The position numbers and the translations under genes are program-made. A stretch of 64,000 nucleotides of DNA from Stenotrophomonas sp. BIO128-Bstrain (GTDB lineage Bacteria; Pseudomonadota; Gammaproteobacteria; Xanthomonadales; Xanthomonadaceae), in assembly GCF_030128875.1 (NCBI RefSeq), contig NZ_CP124620.1, positions 4,386,501 to 4,450,500 of the forward strand, given 5' to 3'. Position 1 is the stretch's first letter. The number at the start of each line of letters is the position of its first letter. Positions 20,068-32,551 of the stretch are shown piece after piece. A model generated the notes under the pieces. The model saw nothing but the letters and a program-made list of their open reading frames with translations. It had not been told where the DNA came from and did not search any database.

Positions 20068-20370
20068 ATGTACTTCGCCGTCCTGACCAACCTCGCCCAA
20101 GTCCAGAGCTCCACCGTCCTCGCCGTCGGCATCATGATCGGCCTGGCCGCGCTGGGTGCCGGTCTCGGTCTGGCCATCATGGCCGGTAAGTTCCTGGAAT
20201 CGGCTGCCCGTCAGCCGGAACTGATTCCGGTTCTGCAGGTCCGCATGTTCATCACCGCCGGCCTGATCGACGCCGCGTTCATCATCTCGGTCGCCGTCGG
20301 CCTGCTGCTGGCCTTCGCCAACCCGATGATCGGCGAGTTCGTTGCACGCCTGCCGCAGGTTGCTGGTTAA
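20068..20370 (+). CDS. atpE: ATP synthase F0 subunit c
   Basis: A 100-residue hairpin of two membrane helices that forms the rotor ring. The first helix has the Gly/Ala-rich packing motif [15 protein letters not shown], the polar loop is ARQPE, and the proton-binding carboxylate is Asp68 in AGLIDAAF. It is about 20 residues longer than the E. coli subunit, with extra residues at both ends. AGGAG lies just before the ATG. Confidence 0.97.
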   Translation: MYFAVLTNLAQVQSSTVLAVGIMIGLAALGAGLGLAIMAGKFLESAARQPELIPVLQVRMFITAGLIDAAFIISVAVGLLLAFANPMIGEFVARLPQVAG

Positions 20371-20481
20371 TCCAGCAACAGCGAAACGATCAGGCGCCGT
20401 GTGCGCCTGATCGCGGATGAAGGATCGGATGCGCCGCCAAGGCGGCCCATCCACCCCGTCACCCCCGATTGAGCGAACCCC

Positions 20482-20952
20482 ATGGATATCGGTTTTACCC
20501 TCGTTGCCCAGGGACTGGCGTTTGCCGGTCTGATCTGGATCATCGCGACCAAGATCTGGCCGCCGTTGATGAACGCCATCGAAGAGCGTCAGCAGAAGAT
20601 CGCTGAAGGCCTCGCCGCTGCCGACCGCAGCCAGAAGGATCTGGCCCAGGCGCAGGAAAAGGTCAACGATGCACTGAAGGATGCGCGCACCAAGGCCAAC
20701 GAGATCATCGATCAGGCCCACGCACGCGCCAACCAGATCGTTGATGCCGCCAAGAATGAAGCCATCGTCGAAGCCAACCGCCAGAAAGACCTGGCCCACG
20801 CCGAGATCGAAGCTGCCGCCAACCGTGCCCGTGAAGATCTGCGCAAGCAGGTGTCCGCCCTGGCCGTGAGCGGTGCCGAAAAGCTGCTCAAGCGCGAAAT
20901 CGACGCCAACGCCCACAAGGCGCTGCTCGACGAGCTGGCCTCGGAGATCTGA
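20482..20952 (+). CDS. atpF: ATP synthase F0 subunit b
   Basis: A 156-residue peripheral-stalk subunit. One N-terminal membrane helix ([24 protein letters not shown]) is followed by a long charged helix ([20 protein letters not shown] and on) that dimerises and reaches the delta subunit. Length equals the E. coli protein. atpH begins three bases after its stop, so the two are tightly coupled. Confidence 0.97.
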   Translation: MDIGFTLVAQGLAFAGLIWIIATKIWPPLMNAIEERQQKIAEGLAAADRSQKDLAQAQEKVNDALKDARTKANEIIDQAHARANQIVDAAKNEAIVEANRQKDLAHAEIEAAANRAREDLRKQVSALAVSGAEKLLKREIDANAHKALLDELASEI

Positions 20953-20955
20953 TCG

Positions 20956-21483
20956 ATGAGCCAGGCCCTCACGCTTGCACGCCCGTATGCCCGCGCCGCG
21001 TTCGCGACCGCGCGCGACGAAGGCACGTTCGCGCCGTGGTCGGACGCGCTTGCGTTCTCCGCCCACGTAGCTGCCGACCCGCGCGTGGCGGCCTTGCTGT
21101 CGAACCCGGAACTGGACCGCGACGATGCCGTCGCGATGCTGGTGCCGGAATCGTCCAGCGAGACCTTCGGTCGCTTCCTGGCCATCCTGGCCGATGCGCA
21201 CCGTCTGCCGCTGCTGCCGGAAATCGCCGGCATGTACGACCAGCTGCGCGCTGAAGCCGAACACGTGGTCAAGGCCACGGTGACCTCGGCCACCGAACTG
21301 TCCGGCGCCGAACTGGACGCCATCAAGGCCGCGCTGCGCAAGCGCTTCGGCCGCGAGGTGGACGTGACGACCGCGGTCGATGCGTCGCTGATCGGCGGTG
21401 CCGTGATCGACGCCGGCGATGTGGTCATCGATGGCTCGCTCAAGGGCAAGCTGTCGCGCCTGCAGACCGCGCTCGCTAACTGA
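20956..21483 (+). CDS. atpH: ATP synthase F1 subunit delta
   Basis: A 175-residue subunit that joins the peripheral stalk to the F1 head. The N-terminal helical domain begins TLARPYARAAFATARDEG, typical of OSCP/delta proteins. The C-terminal part has FGREVDVTTAVDASLIGGAVI, the family signature. Spacing to atpF is three bases. Confidence 0.96.
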   Translation: MSQALTLARPYARAAFATARDEGTFAPWSDALAFSAHVAADPRVAALLSNPELDRDDAVAMLVPESSSETFGRFLAILADAHRLPLLPEIAGMYDQLRAEAEHVVKATVTSATELSGAELDAIKAALRKRFGREVDVTTAVDASLIGGAVIDAGDVVIDGSLKGKLSRLQTALAN

Positions 21484-21527
21484 ATTCATTTAACGTCCGG
21501 CGTGATTGCCGGCACTAGGACTTGACG

Positions 21528-23075
21528 ATGGCAACCACGCTCAACCCCTCCGAAATCAGCGAACTGATCAAGAACCGCATCGAGAAGGTCAAGCTGGCCG
21601 CGGAATCGCGCAACGAAGGCACCGTGACCAGCGTGTCCGACGGCATCGTGCGCATCTTCGGTCTGGCCGACGTGATGCAGGGCGAAATGATCGAACTGCC
21701 GAACAACACCTTCGCCCTGGCCCTGAACCTGGAGCGCGACTCGGTCGGCGCCGTGGTCCTGGGTGGCTATGAGCACCTGCGCGAAGGCGACGTCGCCAAG
21801 ACCACCGGCCGCATCCTGGAAGTGCCGGTCGGTCCGGAAATGCTGGGCCGCGTCGTGAACGCGCTCGGTGAGCCGATCGATGGCAAGGGCCCGATCGCGG
21901 CCAAGGCCACCGCGCCGGTGGAGCGCGTTGCGCCGGGCGTGATCTGGCGCAAGTCGGTCGACCAGCCGGTGCAGACCGGTTACAAGTCCGTCGACTCGAT
22001 GATCCCGATCGGTCGCGGCCAGCGCGAGCTGGTCATCGGTGACCGCCAGACCGGCAAGACCGCCCTGGCCATCGATGCGGTGATCAACCAGAAAGAAACC
22101 GGCATCAAGTGCGTGTACGTCGCGATCGGCCAGAAGGCCTCGACCGTGGCCAACATCGTGCGCAAGCTGGAAGAGAACGGCGCCCTGGCGCACACCGTGG
22201 TGGTCGCTGCGACCGCGTCTGAATCGGCCGCGATGCAGTACATCAGCGCCTACTCGGGCTGCACCATGGGTGAGTACTTCATGGACCGCGGCGAAGACGC
22301 GCTGATCGTGTACGACGATCTGTCCAAGCAGGCCGTCGCCTACCGCCAGATCTCGCTGCTGCTGAAGCGTCCGCCGGGCCGTGAAGCCTACCCGGGTGAC
22401 GTGTTCTACCTGCACTCCCGCCTGCTCGAGCGCGCTGCCCGCGTGTCCGAAGAGTATGTGGAGAAGTTCACCGACGGTGCCGTCAAGGGCAAGACCGGCT
22501 CGCTCACCGCGCTGCCGATCATCGAAACCCAGGCCGGTGACGTCTCGGCCTTCGTGCCGACCAACGTGATCTCGATCACCGACGGCCAGATCTTCCTGGA
22601 AACCGATCTGTTCAACTCGGGCATCCGCCCGGCCGTGAACGCCGGTATCTCGGTGTCGCGCGTCGGTGGTGCGGCCCAGACCAAGATCATCAAGAAGCTG
22701 TCCGGCGGCATCCGTATCTCGCTGGCCCAGTACCGTGAACTGGCGGCCTTCGCGCAGTTCGCCTCGGACCTGGACGAAGCCACCCGCAAGCAGCTCGAGC
22801 GCGGTCAGCGCGTCACCGAGCTGATGAAGCAGAAGCAGTACGCCCCGATGTCCATCGCCAACCAGGCGCTGTCGATCTACGCCGTCAACGAGGGTTACCT
22901 CGACGACGTGCCGGTCAACAAGCTGCTGGCGCTGGAAGAAGGTCTGCATGCGCACTTCGCCAACACCCAGGGCGAGCTGATCAGCAAGATCAACGCGACC
23001 GGCGGCTGGGACAATGACATCGAAGCTGCCTTCAAGAAGGGCATCACCGAGTTCAAGACCACCGGCAGCTGGTAA
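21528..23075 (+). CDS. atpA: ATP synthase F1 subunit alpha
   Basis: A 515-residue noncatalytic nucleotide-binding subunit of F1. It starts with [15 protein letters not shown] and has the Walker [12 protein letters not shown] near residue 170 and the signature [17 protein letters not shown] with the catalytic-site Arg. AGGA seven bases before the ATG at 21528 fixes the start over a TTG two codons upstream. A REP-like palindrome follows before atpG. Confidence 0.98.
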   Translation: MATTLNPSEISELIKNRIEKVKLAAESRNEGTVTSVSDGIVRIFGLADVMQGEMIELPNNTFALALNLERDSVGAVVLGGYEHLREGDVAKTTGRILEVPVGPEMLGRVVNALGEPIDGKGPIAAKATAPVERVAPGVIWRKSVDQPVQTGYKSVDSMIPIGRGQRELVIGDRQTGKTALAIDAVINQKETGIKCVYVAIGQKASTVANIVRKLEENGALAHTVVVAATASESAAMQYISAYSGCTMGEYFMDRGEDALIVYDDLSKQAVAYRQISLLLKRPPGREAYPGDVFYLHSRLLERAARVSEEYVEKFTDGAVKGKTGSLTALPIIETQAGDVSAFVPTNVISITDGQIFLETDLFNSGIRPAVNAGISVSRVGGAAQTKIIKKLSGGIRISLAQYRELAAFAQFASDLDEATRKQLERGQRVTELMKQKQYAPMSIANQALSIYAVNEGYLDDVPVNKLLALEEGLHAHFANTQGELISKINATGGWDNDIEAAFKKGITEFKTTGSW

Positions 23076-23085
23076 TACCGGTCCT

Positions 23086-23142
23086 GTAGAGCGGAGCGCT
23101 GCTCCGCTGGGCTGAAAGCAGCGGAGCAACGCTCCGCTCTAC
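23086..23142. repeat. GTAG-type inverted repeat inside the atp operon
   Basis: GTAGAGCGGAGCGCTGCTCC (start of the left arm, 23086-23108) faces its near-perfect complement ending CTCCGCTCTAC (23120-23142) across an 11-base loop. It differs in sequence from the SMAG units at 3.9 and 29.3 kb but shares the GTAG/CTAC ends. In the mRNA it would form a long hairpin between atpA and atpG. Confidence 0.8.
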
Positions 23143-23183
23143 GTCAAACGCGGGGCCTGTGCCCCGCGCCACGGGAAGAAGAG

Positions 23184-24047
23184 ATGGCAAGCGGACGCGA
23201 AATCAAAACCAAGATCAAGAGCGTGCAGAACACCCGCAAGGTGACGCGTGCGCTCGAAATGGTCTCGGCCTCCAAGATCCGCAAGGCGCAGGAGCGGATG
23301 AAGACGTCGCGTCCGTATGCGCAGGCGATGAAGCAGGTGATCGGTCACCTGGCCCAGGCCAGCACCGACTACCAGCATCCGTTCCTGGTCCAGCGTGACG
23401 AGGTCAAGCGCGTCGGTTACATCGTGGTCTCTTCCGACCGCGGTCTGGCGGGCGGCCTGAACAACAACCTGTTCCGCAAGATGCTGGGCGAAGTGCGCCA
23501 GTGGCAGGACAAGGGCGCCGAGATCGACGTGGTCACCGTCGGCCAGAAGGCCTCGACCTTCTTCCGTCGCGTCAAGGTCAACATGGTCGGCACCGTCACC
23601 CACATGGGCGATGTGCCGCACCTGGAACAGCTGATCGGCGTGATCAAGGTGATGCTCGATGCGTTCACCGAAGGCAAGGTCGATCGCGTGTACCTGGTCT
23701 ACAACCGCTTCATCAACACGATGACGCAGAAGGCCAGCTTCGATCAGCTGCTGCCGTTGCCGGCGGCTGAGAAGCAGGTCGCGCATCACGACTGGGACTA
23801 CCTGTACGAACCCGACGCCGCGACCGTGCTCGAGCACGTGATGACGCGTTACGTCGAGTCGCTGGTGTACCAGGCCGTGCTGGAAAACGTCGCGTCCGAG
23901 CATGCAGCCCGCATGGTCGCGATGAAGTCGGCCAGTGACAACGCGAACAAGCTGATCGGCACCCTGCAGCTCGTCTACAACAAGGCGCGCCAGGCAGCGA
24001 TCACCCAGGAAATCTCCGAAATCGTCGGCGGCGCGGCAGCAGTCTGA
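23184..24047 (+). CDS. atpG: ATP synthase F1 subunit gamma
   Basis: A 287-residue central-stalk subunit that rotates inside the alpha/beta hexamer. The N-terminal helix begins [20 protein letters not shown] with [16 protein letters not shown], and the C-terminal helix holds [18 protein letters not shown] and ends in [14 protein letters not shown], all family hallmarks. GGGAAGAAGAG lies before the ATG. Confidence 0.97.
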   Translation: MASGREIKTKIKSVQNTRKVTRALEMVSASKIRKAQERMKTSRPYAQAMKQVIGHLAQASTDYQHPFLVQRDEVKRVGYIVVSSDRGLAGGLNNNLFRKMLGEVRQWQDKGAEIDVVTVGQKASTFFRRVKVNMVGTVTHMGDVPHLEQLIGVIKVMLDAFTEGKVDRVYLVYNRFINTMTQKASFDQLLPLPAAEKQVAHHDWDYLYEPDAATVLEHVMTRYVESLVYQAVLENVASEHAARMVAMKSASDNANKLIGTLQLVYNKARQAAITQEISEIVGGAAAV

Positions 24048-24072
24048 CGCGCACAGTCAAAGCACACATTAG

Positions 24073-25491
<1,419 letters not shown>

Positions 25492-25498
25492 TGCGGCG

Positions 25499-25553
25499 GG
25501 GACGGGCGCCATGCCCGTCCCGACCCGTCACACGGGGTGGGCGCATGCCCACC
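25499..25553 (+). promoter_or_regulatory. Two hairpins in the atpD-atpC gap
   Basis: GGGACGGGC-GCCAT-GCCCGTCCC (25499-25521) and GGTGGGC-GCAT-GCCCACC (25536-25553) lie in tandem between atpD and atpC, with no T-runs. They could pause transcription or process the mRNA, lowering epsilon relative to beta; this is inference. Confidence 0.45.
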
Positions 25554-25606
25554 GCTGAGGACATCCTGCGGTGGGCGCCAGCCCGCCCTAAAGCGAGAAG
25601 AGTTTC

Positions 25607-26029
25607 ATGAGCACCATCCGTTGCGACATCGTCAGCGCCGAGCAGGAAATCTTCCGTGGTGAGGCGACCCTGGTCGTGGCCACCGGTGAGCTGGGTGAGC
25701 TGGGCATCGCGCCCAAGCACGCCCCGCTGATCACCCGCCTGAAGCCGGGCAAGGTGGTGGTGACCACGCCAAGCGGCGAGCAGATCGACTTCGCCATCTC
25801 CGGCGGCATTCTCGAAGTGCAGCCGCAGGTCGTGACCGTGCTGGCCGACACCGCGATCCGTGCCCAGGACATCGACGAAGCCTCGGTCCGCAAGGCCAAG
25901 GAAGAAGCCGAGCGCATCCTGGCCAACCGTGGTGAAGCAATGGAAGTGGCCGAAGCGCAGCAGCGCCTGGCGGAAGTGTCCGCCCAGCTGCAGGCGCTGG
26001 AGCGCCTGCGCAAGAACCTCAAGCACTGA
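25607..26029 (+). CDS. atpC: ATP synthase F1 subunit epsilon
   Basis: A 140-residue rotor subunit that also inhibits ATP hydrolysis. The N-terminal beta-sandwich has [39 protein letters not shown] and [20 protein letters not shown]; the C-terminal helical hairpin is rich in Ala, Glu and Arg. It is the last gene of the operon, followed by a strong terminator whose T-tract is split by an insertion sequence. Confidence 0.97.
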   Translation: MSTIRCDIVSAEQEIFRGEATLVVATGELGELGIAPKHAPLITRLKPGKVVVTTPSGEQIDFAISGGILEVQPQVVTVLADTAIRAQDIDEASVRKAKEEAERILANRGEAMEVAEAQQRLAEVSAQLQALERLRKNLKH

Positions 26030-26062
26030 GCGGAGTGGCGCGACGGCGCCATCCGCGAAGGG

Positions 26063-26090
26063 AAAACGCCGGCTTGCCGGCGTTTTTTTT
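26063..26090 (+). terminator. atp operon terminator, T-tract interrupted by IS copy B
   Basis: AAAACGCCGGC-TT-GCCGGCGTTTT with eight Ts reaching the insertion site at 26090. The poly-T resumes after the element at 27401. The hairpin and at least eight Ts remain, so termination is probably intact. Confidence 0.9.
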
Positions 26091-27400
26091 GGTTCTTCAC
26101 CCAACTCCGGGGAAGGCCGCCCGGATCTTCAGGAAGAAGTACGCGTCATCTCGGTATCCGTAGGCAACGCGCTTGATGACCTTGATCTTGTTGTTGATGC
26201 CTTCCACCAGGTTCGTCCCGAGCGGCCATCGGCAGTGGGCCAGGATGCCCGGGAGATAAGGCTGCAGACGGCGGACAAAGATGCGCAGCGGCTCCAGCCC
26301 GCTTCGCAGGGCGCGATGCTTCCATGACCGCCAGGCCTTCTCCGCCCAGCTCTGGCTTCGGTAGCGCCACAGCTGCTTCAGGTCGTCTTTGAGCAGATAA
26401 GTGGTCAGCAGGGCTTTGTTGGCGGCCAGCAGCTCCTCGAGTTGGACGCGCTGCTCGGCCGGGACGTTTTGCCGGTTGCGCAGCAGGAGCCAGCGCGAGG
26501 TCTTCACCACCCGTCGCGCGGGCTTGTCGGTGCGTAGGCGATTGGCCTCGTCCACCCGCACCCGATCAATGACTTCGCGCCCGTACTTGGCCACGACATG
26601 GAAGAGGTCGTAGACCACTTCAGCATTGGGGCACTGGGCTTTGACCTCCACATCAAAGGCCGAATTCATGTCCATTGCTACGGCTTGGATGCGTTCGCAA
26701 CCGACCCTGCCGAGTAGTTCAAAGAAGGGACGGATGTCAGCGCGGCTGCGTCCTCGGCCGACCCAGAGCACGCGCTTGCGCGATGGCTCGACGACCACGG
26801 TGGCGTAGCGATGCCCCTTCTGGATCGCAAACTCGTCCATCGCGATCACGCGTACGTCCGATAGGTCCACTGGGCCCAGCGTCTGCATCAGATGCCTGAA
26901 ATCAAGCGCTTTGACCGTCTTCCAGTCCAGACCATGCCACTTTGCGGTGGCATGGATCGAGGTGGTGGCGCACATGCGTGCCACGCTCTGCGCAAGCCGT
27001 TGCGTTACCCGGGCATGCCGCTCCAGCCAATCCAAGTGCTCCAGTTTCGGCCCGCAGCGAGGGCAGGCCAGCCGCTGCCGCTGGACTTCCAACTCCACCG
27101 GCTCGTCGAACACGGGCAAGTCACGGATGCGCCGGAGCGTCTGGTCGTGGATGGCCACGACCCACTTGCCGCAGCCACTGCAGCGTCGTCGGCGGCGTGA
27201 ATCAGGCAACAGCGAAAGCACCAGCCACGTGGCTCCGCCACGTGCCTCGCGGCGCCATCCATCCAGGCGATACCCCGCCCAGCCTCCCAGCAACGGCATA
27301 CAATCCAGCTTGGCCACGGCCGGCCTCGGTTTGTTTTCTCGACAACTACAAATCTAGCTGGTCGGCCGTGCGCCTTCTCCCCTCAGATGGGAGAAGAACC
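26091..27400 (-). mobile_element. ISL3-family insertion sequence, copy B (1310 bp)
   Basis: Same length and ends as copy A, but inverted. Flanked on both sides by TTTTTTTT (26083-26090 and 27401-27408), a perfect 8-base duplication within the poly-T of the atpC terminator. The segments compared by eye (both ends and the transposase translation) are identical to copy A. Confidence 0.92.
26097..27317 (-). CDS. tnp: ISL3-family transposase, copy B
   Basis: A 406-residue DDE transposase identical in sequence to copy A at 16158-17378, with the same zinc-finger cysteines, helix-turn-helix and D, D, E residues. It reads toward the atp operon terminator, so its transcript would converge on that of atpC. 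Its intactness suggests that it is mobile. Confidence 0.93.
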   Translation of the reverse strand: MAKLDCMPLLGGWAGYRLDGWRREARGGATWLVLSLLPDSRRRRRCSGCGKWVVAIHDQTLRRIRDLPVFDEPVELEVQRQRLACPRCGPKLEHLDWLERHARVTQRLAQSVARMCATTSIHATAKWHGLDWKTVKALDFRHLMQTLGPVDLSDVRVIAMDEFAIQKGHRYATVVVEPSRKRVLWVGRGRSRADIRPFFELLGRVGCERIQAVAMDMNSAFDVEVKAQCPNAEVVYDLFHVVAKYGREVIDRVRVDEANRLRTDKPARRVVKTSRWLLLRNRQNVPAEQRVQLEELLAANKALLTTYLLKDDLKQLWRYRSQSWAEKAWRSWKHRALRSGLEPLRIFVRRLQPYLPGILAHCRWPLGTNLVEGINNKIKVIKRVAYGYRDDAYFFLKIRAAFPGVG

Positions 27401-27431
27401 TTTTTTTTTGCCTGCCTCCGGCGATGCCGGC

Positions 27432-27842
27432 TCAGCGGAAGATCAGCGTCCGCATCAGCAGGAACGACACCGCTGCCAGGCCACCTTCGACCAGGGGTTT
27501 GGCCAGCCACGCGTAGCGAAGCCCGAGATGCTCGGCCGCCAGCGTCACCAGCAGCGTACTGATCGCGGTCAGCACGCCCCACAGCAGCACGAAGCGCACG
27601 AACCGTGGCCAGCCCAGCCGGTGTTCGCCATCGCGGGCAAAGGTGTAACGGCCATTGAGCCAGAAGCCGAGCAGCATGCCGCTCACGCGCCCCAGCAGAT
27701 TGCCGGGTGCCGCAGGCATGCCCAGCGCGGTGGCAGCCACGAACACGGCCCAGTCCAGCGCGAGCTGGATCAGGCCGATGACGAGATAGCTGCTGCCTTG
27801 GCGGAGGAGACTCACGTGCGATCCGGGTGCGGGCAATCCCAC
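27432..27842 (-). CDS. GtrA-like membrane protein
   Basis: A protein of up to 136 residues with four hydrophobic segments (SSYLVIGLIQLALDWAVFVAA, LLGRVSGMLLGFWLNGRYTF, VRFVLLWGVLTAISTLLV, and a C-terminal one). The Asn-x-x-Tyr-Thr-Phe motif after the second helix (FWLNGRYTF) is typical of GtrA/DPMS-related flippases, which help move lipid-linked sugars across the inner membrane. The start is unsure: GTG at 27842 or GTG at 27815, neither with a strong ribosome-binding site. It is divergent from glmU, a cell-wall sugar gene. Confidence 0.8.
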   Translation of the reverse strand: MGLPAPGSHVSLLRQGSSYLVIGLIQLALDWAVFVAATALGMPAAPGNLLGRVSGMLLGFWLNGRYTFARDGEHRLGWPRFVRFVLLWGVLTAISTLLVTLAAEHLGLRYAWLAKPLVEGGLAAVSFLLMRTLIFR

Positions 27843-27900
27843 ATGTTAACGAGCGGCGCACTAGAATTCCCTTCTACGATTCCCGGAACGTGATCTGCCC

Positions 27901-29265
27901 ATGACCCAGCCCCTGCACGTGATCATCCTGGCCGCCGGCGCCGGCAAGCGCATGAAGTCGGCCCTGCCGAAAGTGCTGCAGCCCATTGCCGGCCGCCCGA
28001 TGCTTGCCCACGTCATCGACACCGCGCGCCAGCTGCAGCCCGAGGCGATCCACGTGGTTTATGGCCATGGCGGTGAGGCGGTGCGGCAGGCCTTCGCGGA
28101 CCAGCCGGACCTGCACTGGGCAGAGCAGAGCCGGCAGCTGGGCACCGGGCATGCCGTGCTGCAGGCCATGCCGGAAGTACCGGATGCGGCAACGGTTCTG
28201 GTGTTGTACGGCGACGTGCCGTTGATCCGCGGCGAGACGCTGCGCCACCTGCTGTCGCAGCCGGGCCGCCTGGCCGTGCTGGTGGCCGAGGTCGCCGACC
28301 CGACCGGCTACGGCCGGATCGTGCGCAACGCCGAGGGCAAGGTCGGTGCGATCGTCGAACAGAAGGATGCCAGCGACGAACAGCGCAGCATCCGCACCAT
28401 CAATACCGGCATCATCACCGCCGAATCGACCGCGCTGCGCCGTTGGTTGTCCCAGCTTTCCAATGCCAACGCGCAGGGCGAGTACTACCTGACCGACATC
28501 TTTGCCGCGGCAGCGAGTGACTACACCCCGGCCGAGATGGCTTTCGTGCAGGACCCGCAGGACGCCGAAGGCGCCAACGACCCGTGGCAGCTGGCCCAGC
28601 TCGAACGTGCCTGGCAGCTGCGCGAAGTGCGTGCACTGTGCGCGCAGGGCGCGCGCGTGCTGGATCCGGCGCGGCTGGACATCCGTGGCCCGGTCACCGT
28701 CGGCAGTGACGTGCAGATCGACGTCAACGTGATCCTGGAAGGGCGCGTGGTGCTGGGCGACGGCGTCAGCATCGGCGCGTTCACCCGGCTCAAGGACGTC
28801 ACCCTGGCCGCGGGCACCGTGGTCAAGCCGCACTGCGACCTGGATGGCGTGATCAGTGAAGGCGCGGCGAAGATCGGTCCGTTCGCGCGCCTGCGCCCGG
28901 GTACCGTGCTGGCCGAGGGCTCGCACGTCGGCAATTTCGTGGAAACCAAGAAGGTCGTGCTCGGCGCCGGCAGCAAGGCCAACCACCTCACCTATCTGGG
29001 CGATGCGGTGATCGGCAGCAAGGTCAACATCGGCGCGGGCACCATCACCTGCAACTACGACGGCGTGAACAAATCGCAGACCACCATCGGCGACCGGGCC
29101 TTCATCGGCTCCAACAGCTCGCTGGTCGCGCCGGTGGTGATCGGTGAAGGCGCGACTGTCGCCGCCGGCTCGGTGATCACCCGCGGCGCCCCGGCCGACA
29201 AGCTGACCGTCGCGCGCGCACGCCAGGAAACCATCGACGGCTGGAAGCGCCCCACGAAGAAGTAA
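27901..29265 (+). CDS. glmU: Bifunctional UDP-GlcNAc pyrophosphorylase / GlcN-1-P acetyltransferase
   Basis: A 454-residue cytoplasmic enzyme for the last two steps to UDP-N-acetylglucosamine, precursor of peptidoglycan and LPS. The N-terminal uridyltransferase domain shows [19 protein letters not shown]. The C-terminal left-handed beta-helix carries hexapeptide repeats and the acetyltransferase motifs [22 protein letters not shown] and [17 protein letters not shown]. Length is typical. Its stop codon lies in a REP unit. glmS, an earlier pathway step, is 8 kb away on the same strand. Confidence 0.97.
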   Translation: MTQPLHVIILAAGAGKRMKSALPKVLQPIAGRPMLAHVIDTARQLQPEAIHVVYGHGGEAVRQAFADQPDLHWAEQSRQLGTGHAVLQAMPEVPDAATVLVLYGDVPLIRGETLRHLLSQPGRLAVLVAEVADPTGYGRIVRNAEGKVGAIVEQKDASDEQRSIRTINTGIITAESTALRRWLSQLSNANAQGEYYLTDIFAAAASDYTPAEMAFVQDPQDAEGANDPWQLAQLERAWQLREVRALCAQGARVLDPARLDIRGPVTVGSDVQIDVNVILEGRVVLGDGVSIGAFTRLKDVTLAAGTVVKPHCDLDGVISEGAAKIGPFARLRPGTVLAEGSHVGNFVETKKVVLGAGSKANHLTYLGDAVIGSKVNIGAGTITCNYDGVNKSQTTIGDRAFIGSNSSLVAPVVIGEGATVAAGSVITRGAPADKLTVARARQETIDGWKRPTKK

Positions 29266-29332
29266 TGCCGGCCGCTGGCCGGCAACCAGCCGATCCCGGG
29301 CCGCGACGGTGCCGGCCAGCGGCCGGCACTAC
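29262..29332. repeat. SMAG-type REP pair overlapping the glmU stop codon
   Basis: Left unit GTAATGCCGGCCGCTGGCCG (from 29262) differs from the consensus by GTAA for GTAG, and the TAA is the glmU stop. The right unit ends CGGCCGGCACTAC at 29332 and overlaps the stop region of the histidine kinase gene. It separates two convergent genes. Confidence 0.82.
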
Positions 29333-30692
29333 CGGGCGTCGGCCGGCAGGAACACCGCCACGCACAGGCCGCCCTCGCGGCGGTTCTGCAGCGAAATGCG
29401 GCCGCCATGTGCCTCGACGATCTCGCGGGTAAGCGCCAGGCCGAGTCCGGTGCCGTTGCGCTTGGTCGAATAGAACGGCATCAACGCATTCTGCAGCACC
29501 GCCTCGTTCATGCCCTTGCCGCGATCCAGGACTTCCAGCCGCAACCACTGCGGCAGCCGGGTCAGGCGGACCTCGACATCGTCGTTGGGCGGTTCGGCTT
29601 CGCTGCACGCTTCATGCGCATTCTTGAGCAGGTTCAGCAGCGCCTGCCCCAGCTGGGCGATGTCCACGCGGCTGTGCAGGTCGTCGGGCACCTCGGCCAT
29701 GCGGAACGGAATCTGGTGCTGCAGCCCGCCCAGGAACAGGTTCCACTGCACGGTCTGCAGCTGCGGCTGCGGCAGTTTGGCGAAGCGTGCATAGCCGCGG
29801 ATGAACCCTTCCAGGTGCCGCGCGCGCTCTTCGATCGTGCCGAACACTTCTTCCAGCCGCTCGGTCTTGCCGCGCCGGACCAGCTCGCCACCGGAGTGGG
29901 CGAGCGAGGCGATCGGGGCCAGCGAATTGTTCAACTCGTGGCTGATCACGCGGATCACCTTCTTCCAGGTCTGTACCTCCTGGCGGCGCAGTTCGGCAGT
30001 GAGCAGGCGGATCAGCAGCAGGTCGTGCGGGCGGCCGTTGAGGTGGAAGTTGCGGCGTGACAGATGGTAGATCTGCTCATCGTCTTCGTCGCGCTCATCG
30101 TCGCTGTCCTGGCCCTCGCCGCGGACCGCGAACAGGCTGTCGCCGCCACGGGCGATAGCGTCGCGCAGCTCGATCGGCATCGCCGCCATGACATCGTGCA
30201 TGCGCTGGCCTTCCAGCTTCCAGCCGCTGTGCAGCAGCTTGCGCGCGGCCAGGTTGGAGAACACCACGCGCTGCACGCCGTCGCCCCCGTGGGTGAGCAG
30301 GAGCATCGACACCGGCGTGTTCTGCACCATGGTGTCCAGCAGCAGTTCGCGCTGGACCAGGTCCTGGCGCTGTGCGCGCAGCACATCGCCGAGTTCGCGG
30401 TGGGCCTGGACCAGGTCGCCGAGTTCGTCGTTGGAGGGCCAGTAGATGCCGAAGTTGTATTCGCCATCGCGATAGCTGCTGGTGGTGCCGGACAGCGCGC
30501 GCAGCAGCGAGCGGATCGGTGCGGTCGCGCGGCTCAGGCTCCACCACATCAGGCCCATCAGCACCACGGTCGAGATCGTGGTGACCGCCCAGCCATGGTC
30601 CAGCCAGTACGCCAGATACCACGGGAAGGCGGCCGCCAGTGCCAGCACCGGCAGCAGGCGCAGGAACAGCCGGAAGGTGAACGAGCGCCGCT

Positions 30693-30696
<4 letters not shown>
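29329..30696 (-). CDS. NtrB/NtrY-like sensor histidine kinase
   Basis: A 455-residue inner-membrane kinase. Two hydrophobic segments at residues about 10-30 and 34-52 leave almost no periplasmic loop, so it may sense within the membrane. A HAMP-like and PAS-like region follows, including an unusual Asp/Glu-rich stretch (GQDSDDERDEDDEQ) near residue 200. The catalytic core has H-box VIRVISHELNNSLAPI, N-box NLLKNAHEA, and G-boxes DRGKGM and GTGLGLAL. Its ATG overlaps the stop of the response regulator by four bases (ATGA), so the two form a pair. It is the last gene of the ABC-transporter unit. Confidence 0.88.
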
Positions 30697-32033
<1,337 letters not shown>

Positions 32034-32112
32034 GCGGCAACGAAGGACCGGAAGTGGGTTCAAGAGTACCGGAGCGCCGGGCCAACGGGCAGATGGCCCG
32101 GCGCGGCTGGCC

Positions 32113-32550
32113 TCAGCCGCCGGTGCCGGGCGCCTGCGGAATCGGCGGGGTCGGTACCGCCAGCACCTCGCTCCAGGCGGCGGTATCGACATCGACGGTC
32201 ACCTGGTTGCCCTTGCGCAGCACGGTGACCGGAACCCGGGTGGCCTTGTTGCCGACCAGCGCATGGGTGAGGTCGGCCATGCGCCGTACGGGCTGGCCAT
32301 CCACGCGCAGGATCCGATCGCCGCTGCGCACGCCGAAGTAGCTGCTCGGCTCGGTGGTCGTGACGCGCACGATGCCATCCTGGGCATCCACCACCAGATG
32401 GTGGCCGGCGTCACGCCACTCCAGGCGTGCGGTATCGGTCTGGGTGGCGGCCAGCGCAGGTGCGCTGGCCAGCAGGAGGGACAACAACAGGGTCGTGATG
32501 CTGGTCTTGGTCTTGGTCATGTGTTTGCTCTGGGGATGGGTCTGGTGCAT
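32113..32550 (-). CDS. Small exported PDZ-domain protein
   Basis: A 145-residue periplasmic protein: a signal peptide (TLLLSLLLASAPALA) followed by a single PDZ domain with FGVRSGDRILRVDGQPVRRM, and a Pro-rich tail. There is no protease domain. The ATG at 32550 has GGAG eight bases before it and lies one base after the stop of the upstream permease; an ATG at 32520 would also give a good signal peptide. Being between the permeases and the two-component genes, it may bind exposed peptide ends and report envelope state to the system. That role is inference. Confidence 0.78.
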   Translation of the reverse strand: MHQTHPQSKHMTKTKTSITTLLLSLLLASAPALAATQTDTARLEWRDAGHHLVVDAQDGIVRVTTTEPSSYFGVRSGDRILRVDGQPVRRMADLTHALVGNKATRVPVTVLRKGNQVTVDVDTAAWSEVLAVPTPPIPQAPGTGG

Positions 32551-32551
32551 T

